Of a DNA stretch of 64,000 nucleotides, positions 12,285 to 24,700 are shown piece by piece. Below the pieces are notes generated by a model. The model ran no database searches. It had not been told where the DNA came from and saw only the letters and a list, made by a program, of their open reading frames with translations. The position numbers were made by a program, and so were the translations under genes. Within the stretch, counting starts at the first letter, position 1; each line of letters begins with the position of its first letter. The DNA is from Strongylocentrotus purpuratus (Eukaryota; Echinodermata; Echinoidea; Camarodonta; Strongylocentrotidae), in assembly GCF_000002235.5 (NCBI RefSeq), contig NW_022145599.1, positions 9,486,897-9,550,896 of the forward strand, read 5' to 3'.

Positions 12285-13595
12285 TGTAAGGGGTTAGGAA
12301 ATTACCCTGGCTTTTAACCTGTAGAGGGCGGAGTGCGGAGACAAGCCGACACGCACTGTTTGCTTGTACCTCTCACAGGTGAGTTGACTAAACTTGAAGT
12401 TTGGACCACTTTTATGTTTATTAAATATTAATATAATGTTATGCTAAATGTTTGTTATGTAAATTGAGTATTGTTTCAGAACGATTTCAGTGATTATTTT
12501 GCTGTATCATGTGGGTTGATATGATTGTAGTGGAATCGGGGATTTAATGTTAAAAGGTGCGATGCTTAACGTTATGATTTGTTATAGGGCCTACATTCAT
12601 TTATATTGTAGTACATGGTCATGTACACTAAGCAATTGAACGCGGTACCAAAATTGGGTGTAGTGCGTGCGCGCTAATGTTGTACCTGGCCCCAGGGCCA
12701 GGGCCAGGGCCAGGGCCAGGGCCAGGGCCAGGGCCAAAGTTACGCTCTAATTTATGTGATGAGTTAGTTCTTGGTTCAGGAACAAGGTCAGTGAGAAATA
12801 TAGGGAACATAGGAAGAAATGCATGTTGTTTGCATTTTGGTTGCTAAGGGGATATTAATTATGGCACATCAAACAGTGACGATTGAACTTTGTTTGACTA
12901 TTTCACCATTAATGGGTTTCTAGCGCCCTCTATCATTGTAAACCTTATTTCTCATTTTGCAGATCGCTTTAAAAGAATATTGTTACATCTAAAATTGATA
13001 TGGAATAATAGGAGTAAGAGCAGTAGTGAAGGTAGGCAAGGAGATTGTCAGACTTTGTTTGGATGTAAGAAAAGTGTGGAAGATAGATATTTAGATTGGA
13101 GTGGTTGATGAAAGTTGTATTTTTGATGCAGATATAAAGAGATTTATAGTTTCCAGGATTTATCAATATATTTTGATATTTAAAGCAGATATATTTTGTC
13201 TTTGTTCCATTGTTATGATATTGTCAGTTTCATTATTCATTCTATAATATGTGCTTACTTGTGTGTTGGTTTATCCAAATTTGTGAATGTGTTGCTTTAT
13301 ATGCGTTTTATATTGACTGTTACTTATTTGTTAAAGTATTTTGGTCAGGTATTTACCTGTGTTAATGTTGAGAGTTTCAGCTTAATTGTACTGTACAGTG
13401 GCAATTGGTTTTTAAAGGGCAAATCTACTCGTTTTATATTTGATAAAATGACGTTTTGGGGAATGCATGATCTCCATGATAATGTGATACGTAATGTGTC
13501 AGTTACTGGTTAATACTAATAAAGTGACTATTTGCTTGTCCCCCTCACAGGATCTGTATGTCTGTCATTGATCTCGAGATCTCGACCATTTCACA
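12285..13595 (+). mobile_element. probable solo LTR fossil inside the LINE relic
   Basis: This 1311-bp insert has TG...CA termini (TGTAAGGGG...TTTCACA) and a 4-bp ATAC repeat on each side (12281-12284 and 13596-13599). It lies exactly within the older LINE relic. An AATAAA-type signal near 13516 suggests plus orientation. No internal retroviral genes are present, so it is a lone terminal repeat of an LTR retrotransposon of unassigned family. It is younger than its LINE host. A GGGCCA minisatellite lies inside. Confidence 0.45.
12690..12736. repeat. (GGGCCA)n minisatellite
   Basis: About eight perfect tandem copies of the hexamer CAGGGC/GGGCCA. A short frame encoding GPGPGP across it is an artefact of the repeat. 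Confidence 0.95.
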
Positions 13596-14458
13596 ATACC
13601 GAAAGTTACTTTCCCCTGATCTATGTATTTCATTTCAATGTTGAATTCATCAAGTTAATAAATGACAATGTAGTACCATGTTTCTTCCGAAATCCATATT
13701 GATTGTAATATAATGTATCATTAGTTTCTAAAAATGAACTAATCCGATATCTATCAATTTTTCTAAAACTTTTCCTATAACAGGTTGAACGTATAAAATT
13801 GGTCTATAGTTACCTGGATGTAGTCTAGGCCCTTTTTTATGAAGGAAAGTAACGTTTGCAAATTTTATTTCATCTGGAACCTTGCCAGTTTCTTATGACA
13901 ATTAATTTAAATATATATGCCAGTGGATGTGAAATTTAGGGAGCACTATCTTTCATCAATTGCTCTGGACTGTTATCGCGACGACATGTCTTTTTTGGTA
14001 TCAAGTAGCAAAACTTGACTTCTAACTTCAACTGCAGTAATTGGTTTCGAATTCCAAAAATATAGAAATTGCTCTATATTTAGTCTGCCCCAAATAACCA
14101 CCATATGCCATATTTTCATTCGGCAATTCATTTGCTAAATTCGGTCCAATATTTACCCCGAAAAAGTCAATAAATACATTATCAATATTAGATGCAGATA
14201 TAATTTGCATATTTTCTCCATGAACGTACTTAATAAGTCTATCCACCTCATCACTTCTCGGTGATATTTATTTTCCAACTTACGATTCATTGATAATGGC
14301 CCGTTATTATTTGTGTCGTGCATATTATTATTTAGCAATTGCAATAGTAAATACTCAATTTTCCCTTTTTGAGGAATATTTGTCAGTACATTTCCGTACT
14401 CTTTGTACTTATCAACAAGACCCTGACGATGATTTGAAATAATAACTTTTGAATACAT

Positions 14459-15121
14459 CGTAGTTTTACATGAAAAGATGTTATGATCCCTCGAGATATA
14501 TCCATGTCATACAAAATTACTCGGTCTGTGCAAGTGGGCAAACAAAAAGAAAAGAAGGTCTACTCTTAAATATCATTTTTCACAGGCGCAATTGATCCGA
14601 CGTCCATGTGCGCACGTGCGGGAGATCTGGGTATACCCACTTTTAAAGATGTAGACCAGCCTAACATCGAATTTATTTGAGCACATGCAGAAAAACACGG
14701 ATTAATAACTGAAATTAGAGAATATATTCATGAAAAGTGAAGTATACTAGCTCATTTATTTTTAGAGATCCCTGCAAAAAAATTCTTGGCCAACGGTTCT
14801 CTCAGTATTTTGTATGGATTCGTTTGTTATTTTTTTTCTTCTTCAAATTACTTCATCGAATTTTGATGAAGGTGTATAAATCCAAATTAAAATAATATAT
14901 TTTAAAAAGTCCTGAAATAAATGAATTATCATTAAAACATATGAAAACAAAAATAAACAAAACAAAAATTGTTTAGCTTTATAAAAATACTGTACATAAA
15001 ATATGATTCAACAAAAAGCAGTAACAAAAGTATGAATATCCATTTGGGTGATGATCGATGTAGCTACGTACTGCAGACTACCTGAGCATAGTTATTTGTT
15101 TTATACACCCCGGGCCAGGGG
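14459..15121. other. intergenic, nothing recognised
   Basis: AT-rich unique-looking sequence between the LINE relic and the next fold-back element. Confidence 0.5.
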
Positions 15122-15126
15122 CGGCG

Positions 15127-15988
15127 CACAGTGGGCCAGGGAGGAACCAAAGTGCGCCAAAACTTATTTTTGGTGATTTATGTTTTTCAATTTTTTTTTG
15201 CCCAGTTGATAGGTAGTACATTTAGGAATACCACAGAAAATGTTTAATTCCGGTATGCACAATAAGGGTATAAATTTACTCCTTCAAACAGCAAAATCCT
15301 ACATATTCACAGCTTTAGTGCAAAAGTGACTTATTTTATAAATCTTTCAATTTAACATGAAGCTTTTAAGTTATTGATATGAAATTGCTCTCACATATTC
15401 CTGATAGTTCATTTCGTTGCATGATTAGGTTAAAATTAATAGAAACACAATCTTCATGATGTATTATAGGGTAATTCACTGAAAAAAATTGTTATCCATG
15501 TTTTTTTATAAATCCAGAGGAAATGTTTAGATTTCCGCAGAGTTCTGCTTAAAATTTAATACCACCATTTTCTCTGATGCCTAAGCGTTAGGTGATACCA
15601 AATTTGGCTGCCCGATCTTGCCCGTTGTTATGTTAGAGCCGATTTCCCTTGCCACATTGCCCCGAAAAACGTGTTGTTTTTTGGGTCCGCGGCTGAATCA
15701 TGAAGGATTTGCGGTACGTGGGGGCGCGTGACACTTGTTCTGACACCGCGGACCAAAATAAACACATTTTTCGGGGCAATGTTGCAAGGAAAACGGCTCT
15801 AACATAATAACGGGCAGAATCGGGCAGCCAAATCTGGTATCAACTTAAAGCTTAGACATCAGAGAAAATGTTAGTAATCAAATTTAAGCGGAAATCCCTG
15901 GAAATCCAAACATTTCCTCTGGGTTTATACAAAATAAATCCCCAAAAATGAGTTTTGGCGCACTTTGGTTCCTCCCTGGCCCACTGTG
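15127..15988. mobile_element. fold-back element with ~50-bp terminal inverted repeats
   Basis: The left end CACAGTGGGCCAGGGAGGAA, continuing CCAAAGTGCGCCAAAACT, is mirrored almost perfectly at the right end. Inner blocks are also inverted relative to each other: CCCGATCTTGCCCGTTGTTA, GAGCCG and GCCCCGAAAAA on the left; the reverse order near 15770-15830 on the right. CGGCG occurs directly on both sides (15122-15126 and 15989-15993), suggesting a 5-bp target duplication. It is 862 bp and non-coding. Confidence 0.75.
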
Positions 15989-15993
15989 CGGCG

Positions 15994-16680
15994 GAGCGTC
16001 ATCCAAAAATTGGGGGGGGGGGGGGGGGGGGGGGAGGGGGTGCACCAACAAAATAGGGCACTTTCTGGAAAAGGGGGCACCTGCAATGAGAAACCTATAA
16101 GCGGAAATATACAACTTTTAGACATTGGAATATATTCCTACGTTGTGATTAAATTATGAGGGATTATTTCAACACTTTTTTCTCTCTTTACATAGTCCAA
16201 GATACTACTTCAGCATCATTCTTTGCAGTAGGGTGTGATGGTCTGAATATTTATTTGCGAGAAAGAGGTCGCATTGTGAACAATTACATCTTATTAAGAG
16301 GAAAAACAATAGTGGTGGGGCTTTTAGCACACTCTAATCATCAACGACTAAAATGAACATTTGATAAGAAAATTAATTATATAAACTCTAAATGCGGGGA
16401 AATGAAGAAAAACTTGCTTTAATAGTCGCTTTATGGACGACAGCGTAGGCCTACTTCTTATAAGCTCTCTCTCTCTCTCTCTTCCCTCCTCCGATATCCC
16501 CATCCCATCTCTGTCGCTCTCGTTCTCTCTTTTTTCTTTTCTCTCCTCCTCTTAACCCTCTCTCTATTCATCCCTCTCTCTCTCTCTCTCTCTCAGCATA
16601 ACTATCTGTCCCTCATCGTTTCGCAAATACAGAAGACCGACCATAAGTGTACAATGTCACCAACAGCACTTTATCATTTA
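15994..16680. other. intergenic with G-run and CT microsatellites
   Basis: There is a G-run of about 20 near 16012-16036, and CT-repeat blocks near 16466-16483 and 16574-16595. An open frame at 16156-16356 shows no recognisable domain. Confidence 0.6.
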
Positions 16681-19600
16681 GCAAACTTTTATTCATCAAA
16701 ATTGGTTTCAAAACGACACTCAGCGTTGACCTATGACTGCAGGTTTGAAAGCAGTTAATTTCTACTTTGACATTATGTATGACACTTTTAGTTCAATATG
16801 AATGAAACATGTAAAACGACCGATAGAATTTAAATAGAGAACAACATAAGCTTAAAAAATAAAAACACAGTTTCTTTTTGAAAGAAAAAGAAAGACAAAA
16901 TACCGTATGGTAGGCAATTAACATGTTTAAAGTCACTAAAGTTTTCTTTGATTTAAATTTGTAACATAACACTATATTTCTTTCATTATCAGAGTATCAC
17001 TTATGAACTAAGACAAATTACAAAAATGACAGATCCTTGCCGTCACAAAATGTAGAATGTACACTGCCCTCATAATTAATTCATACATAATCATGTTATC
17101 ATCACAAAAATGAACGTTCGTAATCATTTCTCTCGCACGTGATTACTAATCATATTTAATTGCAAGAAACTCTACAACACAACGTATCACCAATATACAA
17201 GCAGATGGTATCTCCGAAGTCGCTTACTAGCTGTAATACATAAACATGATACTCAAGAAAACGTATGTGTGAAAAATTCCAGACTGGATAGCATTGTACG
17301 GAAGCCTCAAGGAACGTCATACATACTTGAGGCGAAGAACAAGCTCTATAGAAAACTATATACAAAACTATTTATAACACAATATACAAAATCACTCTAA
17401 AAAATGTGAGGTTGCACAATTCTTGGATACAAACATCGAAATAGTATTACATGTATATATACATAACATTTTCTTTCCATTTTAATTTTTAACTCGAAAT
17501 TAAACAAACAAAACTCGTAAAAAATTCGTCTTTTACATCACAAATTTCGACTAGGCTTATAGTCTCAATATTTCCATACTCGTTCAAAATATACATTAAA
17601 AATATCTGAATCCCAGAATAAGATTACAGTTATTTCACAATCTGTTTGTAGCTCATGTTGGCGATATTTGACACATATTGTACGTGAAGCATTGGTGTCA
17701 GATGAATCAAATGAATATCATGTGAAATTCCAATTATTTACAAGTCTTGTAACATAATTATTACAACAAACTGCAACGTTACCTTGTTACAAACTGTCAC
17801 TCATAGTTTTGTTTTAAAACAACTACAACAGTTTCTGTTGGAATGATATAATTGTTTTCATCATTGACATACTATATTTAAAAAACATTTCTACAAGTAA
17901 AAAGCAAATGTCCGTGGTCGTTTCAAATATGAAACTTTGTTTTGTATGAAAATCTGGAAACATGTATGCAAGGGTAACAACTAGTGTATAAATGGAAAAT
18001 TGAGAATTATAGTATATTCTCCAGGTAATTAGATTGATCAGTGTAGCGACAGTCAAGAAAACAAAGGAATCTTCAAAATATCACAAAGAATTCTGCATCA
18101 TAATATATACATACTCATTAGTAGACGATACAGGTAAACATGTCAGTGTGACAACAATAACAACAACAATTTAAAAATCCATACATAAAGGCATACAAAA
18201 CTATACAAAGGGGGTTATACTTTGGAGAGGTTTGGCACAGATACTCTCAGTATTCTGTAAAAGCATTTTCAGTAACTTTATATAGGCTATGTACAAAAGA
18301 ATACTGTTAATTTCTTAAAGATAACACTCATCTTCTGTACTAACTTGAACTAGACCTTGAACTTTGAACTTTAAGATTTGATCCAACTCAACAACATGTT
18401 AAGCGACTTTCTTGAAAAATTTCTTGAAAAACGAAAGAAAAAACATTATCAAAATAACTGTACAATATTTTATACACAATCGTGCAAATATCAAACCAAC
18501 ATTGTATTTTTTATCATATTTTGCTTTTCCTTTTTCTTTTACTTACTCATCTGCACATAAAGAATATAAAAAACAATTATATACACAAATGCACATCATA
18601 ATTAATATAAACATACACATACTGACAATGAAGAAAACACACACCCTATAATAGCTCACAGGAGTGGTACGCTCTGTATACAAATAAAAACTGCAATAAT
18701 ATATTGTCAGTCAAACCATCAAGAGAGTCAATCAAGATTTTCCAAATTCGTGAAATGCATCATTTGAGATAAAATGGAATATGCCAATCTTCATGAACGA
18801 CACATAATTCTCGGTCATCAATTTGAGCGCAAATTCAAGGGTAAAAACCCCGCTCTTTTCATATTTCAAAGTGTGAAGGAAAATATACCAAGTGGTGTCC
18901 GAAATATTGTGTGAACGAAATTCAGTGAAATTCAATAACATTACATTCCCTGTGCAAAACTATATACAGTGTATGTTATATTTGCGCAATATGATTTTTT
19001 GTTGTTGGAAGTACAGTGCATCTTCATTGATTATGTTCTGTGTTAATACACGTGACAGAAATCTTCGTAATTTATCCTTTTTCTGTAATATCACCAAATG
19101 TTTTGTACATACTAACTGAGCTAAAGACACATAATATACAAGCGATTTATTCCTCTCAGTACTAAGCTGCAGTCTATAAGTATAGATGTCTGCGAAAAAT
19201 ACATTATAAAAACATTCACTCTTTTCATTCAGTAGTTGACTGATTTATTCACTTTTCTTCGTGCAATCCAAATACTGTAAATACTTCAAGTTAAAAAAAA
19301 GGTGTCAGCAAACAATGTTGTTTCTGCAGTTGATATTACACTTATGTACAAACGTGCGATATAATATATATATATATATATGAATTCACCTTCTAAAATG
19401 CATCATTATCAACGCGTCCATGAAATGTCTTTTATTTTGAAGCAAAAAACAACAATAACAACATCCCTAAGTCTTGAAAATATTATTCAATATTATTTCA
19501 ATGAGTTAAAGTTAAACATGAAGTTCATGTAACAAATAGAATTCAGGAGAATAGAGTACATCCATTTATCTTGTCTAAACTCATCCAGATTACTAACATG

Positions 19601-21795
19601 ATCTGGTAAGTTCCGAAGTGCGAATTGCCATGATAAAACTTTCGCATGAGTGAAGGGAAACAAACGACCCTTTTTTCGCAATTCAGCTCAAATTCTTACA
19701 ATATAACGGGTCTATATTACAGGTAGACTATTTACAGTTAATATTTTTGTCAATGTTGTTGCGTTGAAATAGTTCAACCTTTAAGTGTTTGAGGAATAAT
19801 GCAAAATTCTTCTATATAAAGATGCACAATGTGCTCTCTGTACATGAAAGAATCTGTGTCAACAAAGAATGATATATAAATAATATTACATTAGTGACAG
19901 TATTTACATGTGTACAAAATAGTATGTAATATTTGTATGATATGAAATCTGGAAGATACTACATTTAAATCAATACATTGTATTGTGGAGCCAATGGGTT
20001 CATTATATTCTGTTGATAGAATGTTTTGACGAAATCAGAACAGATATAAAATATTCCAGAGTCTCGCAGACTATTGATTATGTACAAAAGTAGAAAACTA
20101 TTTATATTTATAAAATCCTCCATCATATGATTCTTAAATCAAAAAGTCATTCATCATTACAACATTATAATATATCAATGCAACTTATATATGTGAATAG
20201 GTCAGTGAGAATATAGTACATCAATTATGGTCTTCATAACAACAATATAGTTGCTTTTAACATTATAAAACATATATTCACAAATATTACGATATATACA
20301 AATATCTTCTTCTACAGTAGTGCAAAACCAAAGAAAATTTATATCACAGAAAGGGTGTGCACTTAATAACAATATTGGCAAAATATATTACAGCACATCT
20401 ATCAGTTTAAAGATGACTAATTCAGTATTGAGTCTTTTTTTTTAAATGCTGCAAATTCATATAAAGACATCTAAACTGAATAGCTATTATTTAATGTATT
20501 CATTGTATCATAATTCAAAGCAAGATAAACCCAAAATTCACGTTACAATAGTAAAAGATGGACATTTAAAATAGCTATCATTGTATTTACTCAGTGAGGG
20601 CCTAATAGATACGGTGTCGCTGATATTACACATAAACTCAATAATATATGGTACATATCAGTATATCTGACAAAAGTAAAAACAATTTTTTTTTAAGGGA
20701 AATAGTATTTCTATCTTTTGTAACAAGTCGATTCTGTACGGATGACAGAAATAGGATATCCAAAATTAAATCTTATCAATTTACATAAAAAGACTATTCT
20801 TAATGATATTTTAATACGCATGCGCTGCGTCGATCAAAGCATCTAGCAGGTATCGGTAGTGTCTCTGTTGTGTAGTGCGGGATAACCTTCCCATTTGTTC
20901 CAACATACAAATTGACTAAAATTTCACATTTTCAAAAAGGTATGACTCAGATGGGTCTATTCTTGATAGGTTGCTATCCATAATATATTTTGAGTAGTGC
21001 CCTATTAAGGGAAAAGGCAATTAGGAGTTATCCGCAACTAGGTCACAATCACAATTATCAACGAGCAGTTTATTTGAGATCAGCATAGACTAAGTGATCT
21101 CATATTTCAAACATTCTTTACTTTCTTATTATTGGTCCTATTTATTTCAAACTTTAAATCAAATGTCAATGCACATGATTAAAAGTACTTCGTTCGAATG
21201 ATACATAAGTTAAAGAAATATGATATCGACCAGTGTGATAGGAAGAAAAGGGCCTGATTGCATCAGTAGTCAATTCATAAATCTACCGAATTTAGTATTA
21301 TTCGATTGGTTTTTAGTCAAAAGTGATATTAATAAGCCACTACATAGATAGATTCTGCGCATGTGCAGATAGAGATCAGACGAATATTGGATACGTGCTT
21401 ATGAAATTTATGTCATCATTATTAATGTATGCACCGACAGTTCTAAGGAACACAGGTGGAAGCATTCTTCTCAAGAGGGCGAACAAATATACATCCATGA
21501 CTTTGGCAGCGATAATTTTAAAGTGCACAAATTGGGACAGCTCCATGTGTAAAATATCTGTGGATATTTGGGGTCAAGTGTATCATGGGCTAACTACGAA
21601 CTGGTCTATTCAGCGCGATTACAAATACTGTTACCGCTATCATAATTAAATGTACATATCAACTCATCAAATCTTCTCGCAAGAGTCACTAGAATAATTT
21701 GCCACCTACGTTTTGCTTCGATTCCACAATGCAGGTATGTCGTTAATGTAAAAGCAGTGGAAACAAAAGCAATAGTTTTGTACCAGACCTAGCGT
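16681..21795 (-). other. repeat-poor AT-rich stretch after sacsin stop, possible long 3' UTR
   Basis: About 5.1 kb directly downstream of the sacsin stop, in its transcription direction, holds no recognisable gene or transposon, in sharp contrast with its repeat-packed surroundings. A minus-strand AATAAA (plus TTTATT near 16687) sits at its far end, just before CT-rich microsatellite sequence; others such as one near 21140 could end shorter forms. Several minus-strand TGTAAATA motifs (Pumilio-type) occur near 17734, 19728 and 19902, but AT-rich DNA yields these by chance. A (TA)n tract lies near 19362-19381. The 3' UTR reading is inference. Confidence 0.4.
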
Positions 21796-24700
21796 TCATG
21801 ATTTCGACGGAACCAATGATGATTCAACGACTGCAAGGATATTACGGGCGAGCTGGATCATTTCCTCACCTTTGGTTTGGTCTATAAAGACCTCGTGAGG
21901 AATCTGTGAAGAGGCGCAACTATCCGGGTACCGAGCCTGTTGATCACCCACGAGAGAGCTGAGCTGGCATATGTTCTGGAGAAATTCTGAAGATTGTACG
22001 TGTTCACGCACGTGTTCACTCGCGTGTTCACTGACGTCACGGGCTAGACCATCAATGCTATGGGTATTACTGTGACATCCTCTGATGGCAAGTTGAGCAG
22101 CTTTGAGGGCCTTTTCTACACTCTGGTGGCACTTGTACGCTACCCACTCTAGTGACGGCTCATCGTGTGGTTTAAGATCGTGTTGGGCAGCGCGGAGATC
22201 TTCCTGTCCCTGGCGAAGCCAAAGGAGTGCTTTGGGGATATTTGGGAATCTTCTTGCTACTTCTCCTTGATTATACCGTTGTTGGTCTTCCCTTGCTCTC
22301 TGCTCAGCTAATTTGGGAAGGTCTTCATATGATGAATTTTCGAGTTCACTCTTGATATGTTCGAATGCTTTGTCAAACAGTTCCTTTGGACCTTCTGGAT
22401 GCTTGTCGGAATGCCATTTTAGCATCAATCGGGGGAGAGCCTTCTTTGTCAGCTCCGCTGGAAGCTGCCAGATCTCCTCCAATTCTGCGGTCACCTGTCG
22501 GTTTGCTTCTTCAACATCCGTTAGAAGAGATGATTCCCGATGACCAGAAAAACACGGTCCAGCACCAACTGAGTTTACTTGGTCAGATAGAACAGGCTCC
22601 ATACATGATGTGTAGTTCGGGATGTGAATCTTGTGCATGTCCAACACATTGGCCTCTATCGGGCTGTCCTTTCCAATGTCGATGAGATAAACTGACTTGA
22701 GCGACTCGTTGCATATCCTCTTGACCACTACTGCGTATATGTAGTAATCACCGTCTTCATAGGTTTGTGCGTACCCTACGTAATCGCCTGTGCTGAAAGA
22801 CGTCCAGGGGTTTTGTTCCATGAGATGGTAGAGCTGTTCTGGAATAGTACTTCCAGGATTAGGCAACTTTAAATTTGTGTCATCTTCCATAAAAGCAATG
22901 CCGAACATCGCTAATGCTTCTGGGATGGTAGCTGAAGAATCTTGAGATAGCAGTATAGACATATAATTTCTATCCTCAAACAAATTTCCAAGGACTTTGT
23001 TGACATGGATTGCAACACTTACTAGCGTTACCATCCTATTTCCTACTTCACTATGTTGTACAAACAGCTCATTATCACTGTTGACGAAGGAAGGTACTTT
23101 GGTTTCACTACCTTCTATGTCTTGGCCATTGATTTGCAGAATCGAATGTAACTGCTGGATACATGTAATCTTCAGGCTAGTTAGGAGATCTCTAAACTGT
23201 TTCCTGGTCTCCCCGTCAACTGCCCGCCTGTTGTGTCTCATGATGGAGCAAACCGCCTCAAGAAACTCCTTTGACTGCAGGATTTGAAGTCTCCTTCCAA
23301 ACCCACACGGTTCGTTTCCAGTCAAGTAACACTTTCGTGAATCGTTACCAGTCTTGCTCAACATTTCATTTACTTCCGTGCTTACTGCTTTCGGTTTCAT
23401 CCTTTCGGGAAGCCTGGCGATAGCTTCTTGTGCGATTCGTTCATGACTTGGAAATATCTTGACGAGTGGTTGATTAGATCTAAGGAGTCGGTTTGTGTAG
23501 TGGTCGACATCATTCACTAGAAGGCTTTCTGATCGTTCCAACCTTTGCTGACATGAAGGTAGATACAGGGAGTGTCCGGGAACAAATGCAGCAGCTATCT
23601 GTTCAGGATCGGTCTTTATTAACTCTTCATAAAGCCCAAACGTGGCCCTGTCTACAATGTCTACATTTGGGTTTGACCATGCACTCGGTCCCCTTCTGTA
23701 GAGGCTTTCAAGAACAAAAGCATATTGGCGTATGGAAGGTTTCACTGTTCCGCCAAGAATTTGAAATACCTTTAAAAAAGGAACCCACTTGTTTGGCAGC
23801 TGGTAGAGAAAAGGCTCTAGATTTTCATCCGCTGTACACGAGATCTGTTCTGCAATGACTAAGCGATGCTCATCCTCGAGCTCCAAAAGGACGACAGGAA
23901 CGTTTCGCAGCTCGTCTCTGATGATACAGCACCTTTCACAGGGGTCTTCCTCAGAGCAGTTTTGTCTTGCGCACTTGGAGGAAACGAATGTCAGTATTTC
24001 CTGTAGTACACCTGCAAGATCTTCAGGGGAAGATATCTTCCGGTCATTCTTCTTTTGGAGTCTGTTACATATATTCCGTAAATGCTGGATAACGATCATA
24101 AATTCGGGTTCCTGTGCAACGCCCATTTTCTCATCGAACGTTTTGTTACAAGAGTAGCATTTCTCTAAAGCCGCATATTTTGGCAGGACGCTAATGGTGG
24201 ACCAAACAAGTTGTGTGTGTTCGAAAGAACTTGATCCAGAATACCTCATGAGAGTTCCTTTCTTCATGAAGGGTGGATGAATAGATTCCATCTCCTGGCT
24301 GATCCCGTCACTAACAAGAAAGTCAACCATACTGACTTCCTGTAGGAGAGAAGAGTCTTTGTGAAGGTCACATGTCCTTCCAAGTTCGAACACAAGGGCA
24401 TTGGACTTCTCTTTCATCTCTTCGAGGTCAGAATGTGATTTCTGTACTTGCTGGGCGAAGGAGAGGAATAATTCTCTAGTAATAACAACTTGTAGTCCTA
24501 TTTCTCGAAGGAATGGAAGTCCTAAAGAATTTTTGACGCGATCTGGTGGAAACCGGACCTCGTTCCACATTAGAGAAAATAACTGGACTTGGGGGTCATA
24601 GAAGTCCTCGGCCTTCAGCAATTCCCCATTTTCACCGGTTATGAAAAGCAGGTGACTTAATCTTAATCTCCGAATAGCTTCCTCCCTAGTTTCACTAAAG

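Larger units (their letters stand above)
12120..14458 (-). pseudogene. old LINE reverse-transcriptase relic, split by an LTR-like insert
   Basis: Minus-strand translation in shifting frames gives the ordered RT landmarks: a segment near 14028-14250 with FFGVNIGPNLANELP; GKVPDEIKFANVTFLHKKG and PGNYRPI near 13790-13900; NQYGFRKKHGTTLSFI near 13640-13705; then, beyond the insert, IDFKKAF, NHNILL and NYGMRG...PLEWL near 12140-12284. Multiple stops and frame changes mark it as ancient. Joining across the insert with one duplication copy restores GIFIDFKKAF, a canonical RT motif. About 1 kb of LINE sequence remains. Confidence 0.75.

Noticed and set aside
12628-12810. Frame encoding a GPGPGP repeat protein
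   Set aside because: Direct product of the GGGCCA minisatellite.
16156-16356. 66-codon frame downstream of the G-run
   Set aside because: No domain, no conservation evidence and no splice context.
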